Assembly (NCBI RefSeq): GCF_004353905.1
Contig: NZ_SMOD01000036.1
Span: forward strand, 1-64,000
Direction of reading: 5' to 3'
From: Paraburkholderia guartelaensis
Lineage (GTDB): Bacteria; Pseudomonadota; Gammaproteobacteria; Burkholderiales; Burkholderiaceae
DNA length: 64,000 nt
Shown here piece after piece: positions 17,569-26,997 of the stretch; positions within the stretch are counted from its first letter, which is position 1, and each line of letters begins with the position of its first letter. A program made the translations under genes and the position numbers. The notes beneath the pieces were generated by a model, which saw nothing but the letters and a program-made list of their open reading frames with translations, searched no databases and was not told the DNA's origin.

Positions 17569-18676
17569 AGCCGAGCACCTCCACGCGGCTCGCATATCCA
17601 CGCGCCCGCTCGGCGAGCGACACGGCTTCGGCGGCGCTCAGCACCGGCGCGGAAACGACTAGCCGCCCTTGCGCGCGCCCTTGAATCCTCTCGATACCGC
17701 CATGCACGAAGCGCACGCCCTGCACGCCGAACGCCTGCGCGAGCGTGGCGAGTTCGGGCTCTTGCGCCGCTTCGCCGGTGAAGCGCACGTCAAACAGCGC
17801 GTGTGCGCCCGCTTGCGGCGAAGCGTGAATACGCGCCGCCAGGTCGTCGGGCAACTCGTGGCCGGGCGTGTGCAGCAGCGCGCGCGTCGCATCGTGTTGC
17901 GGATCGCCGAACACGCGCCACACGGGCCCCTGCTCCACCACCTCGCCGCGCTCGATCACCGCGACCGTGTCGCAAACGTCGCGTATCACTTCCATCTCGT
18001 GCGTAATGAGCACGATGGTGACGCCGAGCCGCCGGTTGATGTCACGCAGCAGCGCGAGAATGGCACGCGTGGTTTCCGGGTCGAGCGCCGAAGTCGCCTC
18101 GTCGCAGAGCAGGATATCGGGCTCGTGCACGAGCGCGCGTGCAATGCCCACGCGCTGCTTCTGACCGCCGGAAAGGCGCGCGGGCCACGCGTCGCGTCGT
18201 TCGCTCAAGCCGACGAGATCGAGCAGCACGTTCACGCGCGCCTCGATGTCGGCCTTCGGCATACCCGCGATTTTGAGCGGCAGTGCGATGTTGTCGTGCA
18301 CGGTCTTGGCGGAAAGCAGATTGAAGTGCTGGAACACCATGCCGATACGTCGCCGCAGCGCGACCAGAGCGCGCTCGTCGAGTGCGCCCACGTCCACGCC
18401 GTTCACTTGCACGCTGCCGCTCGTGGGCTTTTCGAGCCCGTTGACGAGCCGCAGCAGCGTGGACTTGCCCGCGCCGCTGCGCCCGATGATGCCGAACACC
18501 TCGCCGCGCGCCACCTGCAAGTCGACGCCCGCGAGCGCCGCCGGCGCGCCTGCCGCGTAAGTCTTGCCGACGTTTTCGAACACGACCGCAGGCTGCGACG
18601 CATCGGCATTGCCCTGCGCCTCGCCCGCCGCCGGCCCCGCCTCGATAAAGCGCGTCGCTCCGAACCATTTCATCAT
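17561..18676 (-). CDS. metN: methionine-type ABC transporter ATP-binding protein
   Basis: A 371-residue ATPase. Walker A G-R-S-G-A-G-K-S is at 65-72, the signature L-S-G-G-Q-K-Q-R and Walker B I-L-L-C-D-E-A-T-S-A-L-D follow, then the switch His in L-I-T-H-E-M. The C-terminal 80-90 residues form the NIL/ACT-like regulatory domain by which MetN is inhibited by bound methionine. The N-terminus has about 30 extra residues (rich in Ala, Gly and Glu) before the ABC domain. It is translated between metQ and metI. Confidence 0.94.
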   Translation of the reverse strand: MMKWFGATRFIEAGPAAGEAQGNADASQPAVVFENVGKTYAAGAPAALAGVDLQVARGEVFGIIGRSGAGKSTLLRLVNGLEKPTSGSVQVNGVDVGALDERALVALRRRIGMVFQHFNLLSAKTVHDNIALPLKIAGMPKADIEARVNVLLDLVGLSERRDAWPARLSGGQKQRVGIARALVHEPDILLCDEATSALDPETTRAILALLRDINRRLGVTIVLITHEMEVIRDVCDTVAVIERGEVVEQGPVWRVFGDPQHDATRALLHTPGHELPDDLAARIHASPQAGAHALFDVRFTGEAAQEPELATLAQAFGVQGVRFVHGGIERIQGRAQGRLVVSAPVLSAAEAVSLAERARGYASRVEVLGYV

Positions 18677-18709
18677 TGCTGCTCTCCTCGTGCGTAGATT
18701 GCGCGCGCT

Positions 18710-19546
18710 TTACCAGGCGACCGCGTAGAGGTTGCCGAAGGCTTTGTCGAGTTCACGGCGCACGGCCGGCGAATGCTGGTAGATGTCGATGAACTTGCGG
18801 ATGCGCGGATCGTTCACGCTCTCAGGCCGCACGACGAACTGGATCGCAAACGCCTTGTTCTCCACGCCGTCGAAGAGCAGCGCGCTATTCGGATCGGTAG
18901 TGCCCGCGAGCTTGATGAAGCTCGGGTAGCCTTGCGCGAGATCGACGTCGTCGAGCGATCGCGCCAGTTGCGACGCTTCGAGCTGCACGATCTTCAGGTG
19001 TTTGGGATTGGCAACGATGTCGAGCGTCGTGGCGCGATAGTCCACGCCCGGCTTGAGCTTAATGAGGCCCGCGCGCTGCAGCAGCAAGAGGCCGCGGCCG
19101 CCGTTCACGGGATCGTTCGCGATGGCGACCGTCGCGCCATCCTTCAGGTCTTCGAAGCGTTTCACCTTCTTCGAATACAGGCCGATCTTCATGATCGTGC
19201 CCGGCGCGATGGCAACGAACTTGTAGCCGCCCTGCTGTTCGGCGTTTTCCAGAAACGGCTTGTGCTGGAAGTAGTTGGCGTCGATATCCTTGTTCGCCAG
19301 CGCGGCGTTGGGCGTATTCCAGTCGGTGAATTCGATGATCTTCACGTCCACGCCCTGTGCCTTCGCCTCGCGCGCCGCTTCCTGGAGCGCGGGCGTTTGT
19401 GGCGTGGTGGCAATGCCGATCTTGAGCGTAGCGGTGTCAGCGTGTGCGTTGAGTGCTGCCGCCGCAAGCGACACGGTGATTGCCGTCAGCAGACCGAAGC
19501 GCAGGAAAAAGGAAGGGCGCCCCACGGCGCGCACGGCACGGATCAT
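18710..19546 (-). CDS. metQ: methionine-type substrate-binding protein (MetQ/NlpA family)
   Basis: A 278-residue periplasmic binding protein. A Sec signal peptide covers about residues 1-36 (basic start, a hydrophobic Leu/Ala core, cleavage after A-H-A). There is no lipobox cysteine, so unlike E. coli MetQ it is probably a soluble periplasmic protein. Family segments: I-E-F-T-D-W-N-T-P-N-A-A-L, D-A-N-Y-F-Q-H-K-P-F-L and A-I-A-N-D-P-V-N-G-G-R-G-L. GAGGAA lies before the ATG. First gene of the metQNI-flavoprotein unit. Confidence 0.93.
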   Translation of the reverse strand: MIRAVRAVGRPSFFLRFGLLTAITVSLAAAALNAHADTATLKIGIATTPQTPALQEAAREAKAQGVDVKIIEFTDWNTPNAALANKDIDANYFQHKPFLENAEQQGGYKFVAIAPGTIMKIGLYSKKVKRFEDLKDGATVAIANDPVNGGRGLLLLQRAGLIKLKPGVDYRATTLDIVANPKHLKIVQLEASQLARSLDDVDLAQGYPSFIKLAGTTDPNSALLFDGVENKAFAIQFVVRPESVNDPRIRKFIDIYQHSPAVRRELDKAFGNLYAVAW

Positions 19547-19685
19547 CGCGTTCCTCGAATGGAAGTTGGACTTCGTTCAGTGAGGAGCGACGCGATGTGG
19601 GCCCATCGCGTTGGCTCCAGATGGGTCCAGACGATGATAGGGGCGCGGCGGGGCCGGGTCTACGAAGCGATTGCGCAAAGGAAAT

Positions 19686-19712
19686 CGCCGCCTGCGATAT
19701 GCACAGGCGGCG
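19686..19712 (-). terminator. hairpin between the efflux operon and metQ
   Basis: CGCCGCCTG and CAGGCGGCG form a 9-base stem with a 9-base loop just past the opcM stop. On the minus strand the 3' side reads GATTTCCTTTGC, a weak pyrimidine tract. A probable 3' end for the llpE-ceoAB-opcM transcript. Confidence 0.45.
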
Positions 19713-19750
19713 AGCGTTGCGGCTATTTTGCGCGGGGTGTAAGGGGCGTT

Positions 19751-21328
19751 TTAACGCGCCGCGAGCGGCGCCGGAGGCGGCGGCGTACCGTCGCCGGGCT
19801 TCGCGTCGCCCCAGCCGCCGCCCAGCGCACGGATCAGGTTGACGGTCGCCACGGCCTGCGAACCCTGCAGATGGCTGGCCTGCAACTGCGATACGAGCAC
19901 CGTCCGTTCGCTGTCGATCACGTTCAGATAGCTGACCTCGCCTTCCTCGTACTGCGTGCGGGAAAGCTGCGCCGACTGCTGCGAAGCGCTCACCGCGTCG
20001 TTCTGCTCGCGGATCTGATCGTCGAGCAGGCGCAGGTCGGAGAGATTGTCTTCGACCTCGCGGAAGGCCACGAGCACCTGCTGGCGGTATTGCGCAACAT
20101 CTTCTTCATACTTCGCGCGCGACTGGGCGAGATTCGCCTTGCGCCGGCCGCCGTCGAAAAGCGGCAGCGTGAGCGCCGTACCCGCGAGCGGCCCGAGCAG
20201 GAACGCACGGCTCGACCACATGAACAGGTCGCCGAGCGTTGCGGACTCGAAGCCAGCCGCACCCGTGATATTGAGCTGCGGGAAGAACGCCGACTTCGCG
20301 AGACCCACGCGTGCGTTCGCGGCCGCCATGGCGCGCTCGGCAGCGGCCACGTCGGGGCGGCGCTCAAGCAGCGTGGAAGGCAGGCCCGGCGGCACCTGCA
20401 CGACGACCGGCGCGAGCGGAGTTTCGGGGAACGTGAAGTCCGCGGGAGCCTTGCCAAGCAGGATCGCGAGGCTGTGCTCCGAAGCCGCGCGCTGACGCGC
20501 GACGCCCACCGCATCGGCACGTGCACTCGCGAGTTCGTTGCGCGCCTGCGCCACGTCCAGCGCGCTGATGTCGCCTTCCTTGAAGCGGCGCTCGACGAGC
20601 TTGAGCGCGTCTTCGCGCAACGCCACCGTGCGACGGTACAGATCGACATCGGAGTCGAACTGGCGCAGCTGGAAGTAGTTCTGCGCGACATCGGCCTGCA
20701 ATGCGAGCTGCACCGAGAGGAACAGGGCTTCGCTTTGCTGGGCGTCCGCCTGCGCCGCGTGGACATTCGAACTCACACGGCCGAACAAGTCGACTTCATA
20801 GCTTGCTGTAGCCTGCGCGCGCCACAGCGTTTGAGCGGGCACGTTGTAATTTTGCGGGAAATACAGCGAAGCCGGCGAAGCACGCTGATACGTCGGGCCG
20901 AAGCCCGCATCGATCGACGGGAACCACGAGGCGCGCGCGGCCTGCGTCACGGCGCGCGCCTGCTGCACGCGCGCGGCCGCCGCCTTGAGGTCCTGGTTGG
21001 CTTCGAGCGCCTGCTGCTCGAGCTTGTCGAGCGCCGGGTCGCCGAACACCGTCCACCATTCGCCGCGGTGGGTGTCGTCGGCAGGCTGAGCGGGCGTCCA
21101 CGTGCCCACGTCGTGCGGATTCGTGCTCTGCGTTTGTTGCGGCGCTTCTTTGTAGGCGGCTGGCACGGCGGCGTCGGGCACTTTGTAGGTCGGCTCGACC
21201 GAGCATGCCGCGAGCCATGCAAAGAGCGCGACGCTCGCCGCAATTCGTGTGATACGCGCGAAACGCCCGCCTCCCGGCGCGGCATTCGCGCTATAGCGCA
21301 AGATGGATTCGTTAGTCATGTTGATCAT
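19751..21328 (-). CDS. opcM: RND efflux outer membrane channel lipoprotein (OprM/NodT family)
   Basis: A 525-residue TolC-like outer membrane factor. A lipoprotein signal ends in the lipobox L-A-A-C (about residues 39-42), and two outer membrane efflux repeats follow (about 95-290 and 305-490) with the usual S-Y-E-V-D-L-F-G-R and A-F-F-P-Q-L-N-I-T-G motifs. It is the last gene of the operon after ceoB, with a 14-base gap. The symbol follows the Burkholderia cenocepacia ceoAB-opcM (B. pseudomallei bpeEF-oprC) arrangement, which the whole operon plus its divergent regulator match. Start ATG at 21328 has AAGGG close by; a second ATG is three codons on. Confidence 0.88.
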   Translation of the reverse strand: MINMTNESILRYSANAAPGGGRFARITRIAASVALFAWLAACSVEPTYKVPDAAVPAAYKEAPQQTQSTNPHDVGTWTPAQPADDTHRGEWWTVFGDPALDKLEQQALEANQDLKAAAARVQQARAVTQAARASWFPSIDAGFGPTYQRASPASLYFPQNYNVPAQTLWRAQATASYEVDLFGRVSSNVHAAQADAQQSEALFLSVQLALQADVAQNYFQLRQFDSDVDLYRRTVALREDALKLVERRFKEGDISALDVAQARNELASARADAVGVARQRAASEHSLAILLGKAPADFTFPETPLAPVVVQVPPGLPSTLLERRPDVAAAERAMAAANARVGLAKSAFFPQLNITGAAGFESATLGDLFMWSSRAFLLGPLAGTALTLPLFDGGRRKANLAQSRAKYEEDVAQYRQQVLVAFREVEDNLSDLRLLDDQIREQNDAVSASQQSAQLSRTQYEEGEVSYLNVIDSERTVLVSQLQASHLQGSQAVATVNLIRALGGGWGDAKPGDGTPPPPAPLAAR

Positions 21329-21342
21329 TTTCCCTTGTCGCC

Positions 21343-24300
21343 TTACGCGTCGACCATCGACTGCGGCTTGCGCGCATTGTCCTTCTGCGCGACGTGAATC
21401 TTGCCGCCCGCGAGCGTGCGCAGCACCACGTAGAACACCGGCGTCAGCAACAGACCGAATGCGGTCACGCCGAGCATGCCGAAGAACACAGCCACGCCCA
21501 TTGCATGACGCATTTCCGAACCCGCGCCGCTGGAGAGCACGAGCGGCACCACGCCCATGATGAACGCGATGGACGTCATCAAGATCGGGCGCAGACGCAA
21601 GCGGCTCGCCTCGATGGCAGCGGAAAGCGGCGTGTGTCCGTCATGCTCCAGCTCGCGCGCAAACTCGACGATCAGAATCGCGTTCTTCGAAGCGAGTCCC
21701 ACCAGCACCATCAAGCCGATCTGCGTGAAGATGTTGTTGTCGCCCTGCGTGAGCCACACACCCGTCAATGCACACAGCACGCTCATCGGCACGATCAGGA
21801 TCACCGCGAGCGGCAGTGTCAGGCTCTCATAGAGCGCCGCCAGCACGAGGAACACGAGCAGCACGCTGATCGGGAACACCCAGATGCCCGCATTGCCCGC
21901 CAGCACCTGCTGGTACGTGAGGTCGGTCCATTCGAACTTCACGCCGCGCGGCAGCACCTCAGCCGCGATGCGTTCCGCCGCCGCCTGCGCCTGGCCCGAC
22001 GAATAACCGGGCGCCGGGCCACCGTTGATGTCGGCAGCGGTGTAGCCGTTGTAGCGCACCACCATCTCGGGGCCATACGTCGGCGTGACCGTGACGAGCG
22101 ACGAGAGCGGCACCATTTCGCCCGCGGCGTTGCGCGTCTTCAGTTGCAGGATGTCGTCAGCCCGCTGGCGGAACGGCGCATCGGCCTGCACGCGCACCTG
22201 ATACACGCGTCCGAAGCGGTTGAAGTCGTTCACGTAGAGCGAACCCAGATAGATCTGCATCGTGTCGAACACGTCCGTGACCGGCACGCCAAGCTGCTTC
22301 GCTTTCGTGCGGTCGAGATCGACGTTCAGCTGCGGTACGTTGATCTGGTAGTTCGTGAACGTCGGGCCCAGCTCCGGCGTTTGCGCCGCGCGCTTGACGA
22401 AGTCCTGCGTCGCGCGGTTGAGCGCCTCATAGCCGAGCGCACTATGATCCTCCAGCTGCATCTTGAAGCCGCCCAACGTACCGAGACCGAGCACCGGCGG
22501 CGGGGGGAACACGGCGATGAACGAATCCTTGATGCCGGCGTACTGCTGGTTCAGCGCACCCGCAATCGCACCTGCCGAAAGCGCCTTGCCCTTGCGCTCC
22601 TTGAACGGCTTGAGCGTGACGAACACAATGCCCGCGCTCGAACTATTCGTGAAGCCGTTCACCGAAAGACCCGGGAACGCCACGGCGCTTTCCACGCCGG
22701 GCTGTTTGAGCGCAATGGCGCTCATGTCGCGAATCACGTTCTCGGTGCGGTCGAGCGCGGCGCCATTGGGCAGTTGCGCGAACGCGATCAGATACTCCTT
22801 GTCCTGCGCAGGCACGAAGCCGCCCGGCACCACACGCGCCATCAGCACCGTGGCGGCGATCAGCACCACATAGACTGCGAGCATCGCGCCCTTGTGGCGC
22901 AGCACGCCATTTACGCCGCGCCCATAGCTTTCCGAGCCGCGATGGAACACCCGGTTGAAGCGGCGGAAGAAGCCGCCCAACACGAGGTTCATCCCGCGCG
23001 TGAGCCAGTCTTCCTTCTCGCCGTGACCACGCAGCAGCAGCGCAGAGAGTGCCGGCGAAAGCGTGAGCGAGTTGAACGCCGAGATCACCGTGGAAATGGC
23101 GATGGTCATCGCGAACTGCTTGTAGAACTGGCCCGTGAGACCGCTCATGAACGCGAGCGGCACGAACACAGCCACGAGCGTGAGCGCAATGGCGATGATC
23201 GGCCCGCTCACTTCCTGCATGGCTTTATACGTCGCATCGCGCGCGGATAATCCGCTGGCGATATTGCGCTCCACGTTTTCGACCACCACGATTGCATCGT
23301 CGACCACAATGCCGATGGCGAGCACCATGCCGAACAGCGACAGTGCGTTGATCGAGAATCCGAATGCAAGCAGCAGCGAGAACGTCCCGACGATCGACAC
23401 CGGCACCGCGATCAGCGGAATGATCGAGGCACGCCACGTTTGCAGGAACACGATCACCACGATCACCACGAGCGCAATCGCTTCGAGCAGCGTATGCACC
23501 ACGGCTTCGATACTGGAACGCACGAACTGCGTGGGGTCGTAGACAATCTTGTAATCCACGCCCGCGGGCATGTCCTGCTTGAGCTCCTTCATCGCCGCGC
23601 GCACCTGGTCCGAAATCGCGAGCGAGTTCGCGCCAGGCGCCTGGTTGATGGCGAGCGCTACGGCCGGCTTGTTGTCGAGCAGCGAGCGCAGGCCGTATTC
23701 GGAGGCCGCCAGTTCGATACGCGCGATATCACGCAGGTACGTCACGCCGCCATCAGGATTCGTCTTGACGATGATGTTGCCAAACTCGCTTTCCGTACGC
23801 AGACGGCCGCGTGCATTGACGTTGAGCTGGAACGGCGTGCCAGGGACGCTCGGCGACGCGCCGATCACACCCGCCGCCACCTGCACGTTCTGCTCGCGAA
23901 TCGCGTTGACTACGTCGTTCGCAGTGAGATTGCGCTGCGCCACCTTCTGCGGATCGAGCCAGATACGCATGGCGTAATCGCCCGAGCCCCACAGCTGAAC
24001 CTCGCCCACGCCCTGGATGTTCGAGAGCCGGTCCTTGACGTTGAGCAGCGCGTAATTGCGCAGGTACGTCATGTCGTACCGGTTGTCCGGCGAGATCAGG
24101 TGCACCACCATCGTGAGCGTAGGCGAGCTCTTGATGGTCGTGATGCCGAGACGCTGCACGTCTTCCGGCAAGCGCGGCAGCGCCTGGTTCACGCGGTTCT
24201 GCACGAGCTGCGTGGCCTTGTCCGGGTCGGTGCCGAGGCGAAACGTGACCGTGAGCGTGAGATTGCCGTCGCTATTGGCTTGCGACTGCATGTACAGCAT

Positions 24301-24528
24301 GTTCTCGACGCCGTTGATCTGCTCTTCGAGCGGCGCGGCGACGGCTTCGGCGATCACCTTCGGGTTCGCACCCGGATACTGCGCGTGGACCACCACCGAA
24401 GGCGGCACGACCTCGGGGTACTCGGAGATCGGCAACTGGAACAGCGCGATCACGCCGGCCAGCAGGATCAGCACGGACAGCACGCCCGCGAAGATCGGCC
24501 GGTCGATGAAGAATTTCGATATGTTCAT
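21343..24528 (-). CDS. ceoB: RND multidrug efflux inner membrane pump (HAE1 family)
   Basis: A 1061-residue proton-driven drug exporter of the AcrB type with 12 transmembrane helices and two large periplasmic loops. Features: N-terminal F-F-I-D-R-P-I-F-A; helix 4 with the proton-relay aspartates in G-I-V-V-D-D-A-I-V-V-V-E-N-V; G-F-V-P-A-Q-D-K; and the C-terminal pattern L-V-G-L-A-S-K-N-A-I-L-I-V-E-F-A. In Burkholderia the equivalent pump exports chloramphenicol, trimethoprim and fluoroquinolones. Substrates here are inferred from synteny only. Confidence 0.93.
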   Translation of the reverse strand: MNISKFFIDRPIFAGVLSVLILLAGVIALFQLPISEYPEVVPPSVVVHAQYPGANPKVIAEAVAAPLEEQINGVENMLYMQSQANSDGNLTLTVTFRLGTDPDKATQLVQNRVNQALPRLPEDVQRLGITTIKSSPTLTMVVHLISPDNRYDMTYLRNYALLNVKDRLSNIQGVGEVQLWGSGDYAMRIWLDPQKVAQRNLTANDVVNAIREQNVQVAAGVIGASPSVPGTPFQLNVNARGRLRTESEFGNIIVKTNPDGGVTYLRDIARIELAASEYGLRSLLDNKPAVALAINQAPGANSLAISDQVRAAMKELKQDMPAGVDYKIVYDPTQFVRSSIEAVVHTLLEAIALVVIVVIVFLQTWRASIIPLIAVPVSIVGTFSLLLAFGFSINALSLFGMVLAIGIVVDDAIVVVENVERNIASGLSARDATYKAMQEVSGPIIAIALTLVAVFVPLAFMSGLTGQFYKQFAMTIAISTVISAFNSLTLSPALSALLLRGHGEKEDWLTRGMNLVLGGFFRRFNRVFHRGSESYGRGVNGVLRHKGAMLAVYVVLIAATVLMARVVPGGFVPAQDKEYLIAFAQLPNGAALDRTENVIRDMSAIALKQPGVESAVAFPGLSVNGFTNSSSAGIVFVTLKPFKERKGKALSAGAIAGALNQQYAGIKDSFIAVFPPPPVLGLGTLGGFKMQLEDHSALGYEALNRATQDFVKRAAQTPELGPTFTNYQINVPQLNVDLDRTKAKQLGVPVTDVFDTMQIYLGSLYVNDFNRFGRVYQVRVQADAPFRQRADDILQLKTRNAAGEMVPLSSLVTVTPTYGPEMVVRYNGYTAADINGGPAPGYSSGQAQAAAERIAAEVLPRGVKFEWTDLTYQQVLAGNAGIWVFPISVLLVFLVLAALYESLTLPLAVILIVPMSVLCALTGVWLTQGDNNIFTQIGLMVLVGLASKNAILIVEFARELEHDGHTPLSAAIEASRLRLRPILMTSIAFIMGVVPLVLSSGAGSEMRHAMGVAVFFGMLGVTAFGLLLTPVFYVVLRTLAGGKIHVAQKDNARKPQSMVDA

Positions 24529-24631
24529 GGGTTGCTCTTGTTCATGACGCTCAATATGACGCGAATCTTGCTGCTTAGTCGTCCTGACGGATGCACAGGC
24601 GCAGGCTGCGATCGCCTACGCCCGCCGCTCG

Positions 24632-25849
24632 TCAGGACGTTTTCGCTGCCTTGGCGCCGGGGTTCGCTGCCGTGTTGGTCGAATCGGCGTCGGGGTCGCC
24701 GTTCATCGGCACCATGTGCGAGCGCACGGCTTCACCGGGGCGCACGCGCTGCGTACCGTTCACCACCACGTGGTCGCCCGCCTTCAGGCCGTCCAGAATC
24801 ACGCGCAGGTTGCCCTGCTGGCCGCCCGTTTGCACCGTGCGGTAGGCGATCTTGCCGCTGTTATCCACGACGTAAACAAACTTCTTGTCCTGGTCGGTGC
24901 CGATGGCGGCGTCGTCCACGAGCAGCGCCGGGTGCGGGGCGCTGCCGCTCACCTTGATGCGTGCGTAAAGCCCCGGCACCAGCGCGCCGTCGGCGTTGTC
25001 GAAACGCGCGCGCACGCGGATCGTGCCCGAGGTGGTGTCGAGACGGTTATCCACCGACTCGATCGTGCCCGTGCGCGAATAGCCCGATTCGTTCGCAAGA
25101 CCCAGTTCCACCGGCACCTTCGAGCCATTCTTCATGTGGCTGATGTAGTCGAGATAGGTCTGCTCGTCGGCGTCGAATTCGGCGTAGATGGGCGAAACGG
25201 AAACGAGCGTCGTGAGCGGTGCGGCGCTCGCCCCGGCCGAGACGACGTTGCCTACCGTGATCTCGGCGCGCGACACACGTCCGGCAACCGGCGCGACGAT
25301 GCGCGTGTAACCCAGATTGATCTGCGCGGCTTCGAGCGCGGCCTGCGCGGCCTTGAGGTTCGCGTTCGCTTCACGCGAGGCGTTCTGCTTCTCGTCGTAA
25401 TCGCGCTTGGCGATGGCGTTATCGCCAATCAGGCGCTGCGCGCGCTCCCAGTCGCTTTGCGCGTAGCCCGTGCGCGCCTGCGCGGCGGCAAGCTGCGCAG
25501 CGGCCTGATCGACGGCCGCCTGGTACGGGCGCGGATCGATCACGAACAGGGTCTCGCCCTGCTTCACGAGTGCGCCGTCATGGAAGTTCACGGAGACGAT
25601 CGTGCCGGAAACCTGCGGACGTATCTCCACTTTCTCGACAGCGGCCATGCGGCCCGAGTAGGTCTGCCAGTCGGTGATCGTGCGGTTGAGCACGGGTGCG
25701 ACATCGACCTCGGGTGCAGGCGGCGCTTCAGCGGCAACGGCAGGGTGCGAGTCGAGGCGGATGGCACCGAGGGTGCCGAGGCCCGCGACCACCAGCACGC
25801 CAATGACCGCTAGCGCGATACGGGTTCGGGATTGCGAAAAAAGTGACAT
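24632..25849 (-). CDS. ceoA: RND efflux periplasmic adaptor protein
   Basis: A 405-residue membrane fusion protein. It has one N-terminal hydrophobic anchor (about 11-29) and no lipobox, so it is probably membrane-anchored. The lipoyl half-motifs (V-E-I-R-P-Q-V-S-G-T-I; Y-T-R-I-V-A-P-V-A-G-R-V) flank an Ala/Gln-rich alpha-helical hairpin (about 108-180), followed by beta-barrel and membrane-proximal domains. The C-terminus carries a low-complexity Asn/Ala/Lys tail. Gene order llpE-ceoA-ceoB-opcM supports the name. Confidence 0.92.
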   Translation of the reverse strand: MSLFSQSRTRIALAVIGVLVVAGLGTLGAIRLDSHPAVAAEAPPAPEVDVAPVLNRTITDWQTYSGRMAAVEKVEIRPQVSGTIVSVNFHDGALVKQGETLFVIDPRPYQAAVDQAAAQLAAAQARTGYAQSDWERAQRLIGDNAIAKRDYDEKQNASREANANLKAAQAALEAAQINLGYTRIVAPVAGRVSRAEITVGNVVSAGASAAPLTTLVSVSPIYAEFDADEQTYLDYISHMKNGSKVPVELGLANESGYSRTGTIESVDNRLDTTSGTIRVRARFDNADGALVPGLYARIKVSGSAPHPALLVDDAAIGTDQDKKFVYVVDNSGKIAYRTVQTGGQQGNLRVILDGLKAGDHVVVNGTQRVRPGEAVRSHMVPMNGDPDADSTNTAANPGAKAAKTS

Positions 25850-25917
25850 GTCGGACTCCAGAAATAATGGTTAGTGTTCTTCACTGGTTCGGCAGCACCG
25901 CCGCAAGGGTGCTTCGT

Positions 25918-26811
25918 CTATGACGCGCCCGCGTCGAAGCAACATTGGAAAAACCGTACGGCTTCGCTGAGCGCGGCCGGATGCGCCGCGAGGTTCGCGT
26001 GCGAGACGCTCGGGTAGCGCACCACCTGGGTGCGCACGCCCGCGTCGATCAGGCGGCTCGCGTACTTCTCCGCTTCGATGTGCAGCACGTCGTTCTGTGC
26101 GGTCACGATGAGCGTGGGCGGCAACCCGCCAAGACGCAGCGATTCGAGCGGCGCCGCGTACGGATGCATGCGCTGCGTCGCATCGGGCAGATACGCGCGA
26201 TAACACGCCGCGCACTCGCTTGCTGTGATATCGGAGCCCAAGCGCGCCTCGTCGCCAAGACGCGTGAGGCTCGGGTCGAGCATCGGCGCAAACAATGCCT
26301 GCGCCGCGAGTTTCACGTCGCCGCGATCGCGTCCCATGAACGCGAGCACGTTGGCGATCTGGCCGCCCGCGTCGTGGCCCGCCGCGATCACGCGCTTCGG
26401 ATTGCCGCCAAAGGCGCGGGCCCGCGTAAGCGCCCACAGCGCCGCGCGATGCGCATCTTCGGGCGCGGCTGGAAACGGGTGCTTCGGCGCGAGCGAATAC
26501 CCGACGCTCACCACGAGCGCTGGTAAGCGTTCTGCGAGAAAACGCCCAATGGCATCCGCTTCTTCGATCGACCCGCGCACAAAACCGCCGCCGTGGAAAT
26601 ACAGCAACACCGGCAAACCATTCGCGGCTTCGGGTCGGTACAGCCGCAGCGGAATCTGCTGGGCGTAGCCTTCAATCATCACGTCGGTCGTGAGCACCGC
26701 GCGCGCCTTGCTGGGCTTGGCGGACGCGGTATCGGGCAGGGCCGCGGGCACTTCGGCCAGCGGCGCTTCCTCCGCGGAGGTCCAAGACGTAGGGCGTTTA
26801 AAGACATCCAT
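25918..26811 (-). CDS. llpE: LlpE-like alpha/beta hydrolase, first gene of efflux operon
   Basis: A 297-residue protein of the hormone-sensitive-lipase branch. The oxyanion motif H-G-G-G is at 73-76 and the S-L-A-P-K-H-P-F-P-A-A block at 106-116; a late Asp (A-Q-N-D) and His (V-S-H-A-N) are where the triad is expected. The nucleophile elbow, normally G-D-S-A-G-G, reads G-H-D-A-G-G with Asp147 in place of serine. It may therefore use an aspartate nucleophile or lack esterase activity. It corresponds to the lipase-like first gene of the Burkholderia bpeEF/ceoAB operon. The start chosen is the ATG at M-D-V-F-K-R. Confidence 0.85.
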   Translation of the reverse strand: MDVFKRPTSWTSAEEAPLAEVPAALPDTASAKPSKARAVLTTDVMIEGYAQQIPLRLYRPEAANGLPVLLYFHGGGFVRGSIEEADAIGRFLAERLPALVVSVGYSLAPKHPFPAAPEDAHRAALWALTRARAFGGNPKRVIAAGHDAGGQIANVLAFMGRDRGDVKLAAQALFAPMLDPSLTRLGDEARLGSDITASECAACYRAYLPDATQRMHPYAAPLESLRLGGLPPTLIVTAQNDVLHIEAEKYASRLIDAGVRTQVVRYPSVSHANLAAHPAALSEAVRFFQCCFDAGAS

Positions 26812-26887
26812 GTCAAATCGGCGCAATGCGCGAGAGTAGATTCGAATGAAGCGAATTGTGGGTTCGGCAGACTTGCAAATAAATGCC

Positions 26888-26893
26888 TATAAT
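26888..26893 (+). promoter_or_regulatory. TATAAT -10 hexamer for ceoR
   Basis: A perfect TATAAT lies in the llpE-ceoR divergent region, about 105 bases before the ceoR ATG. The -35 position is poor, which fits a regulated or autoregulated LysR promoter. The region from 26812 to 26997 should also contain the llpE promoter and CeoR boxes, which I could not single out. Confidence 0.4.
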
Positions 26894-26997
26894 CCGGCAA
26901 CACAATTCGGCGCACCTGAACAATCTGTCTCCTCTTTCTGCGCGGGCGTTTCTATCGAACGTCGCGCCGTGCGACCGAAGCTTTTTGGAGAGTGGTA

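Noticed and set aside
18773..21397. 874-codon open frame antisense to metQ and opcM
   Set aside because: Spans two clear genes and the gap between them; composition is Arg-rich noise.
21394..23250. 618-codon open frame antisense to ceoB
   Set aside because: Shadow of the RND pump gene with low-complexity Arg/His composition.
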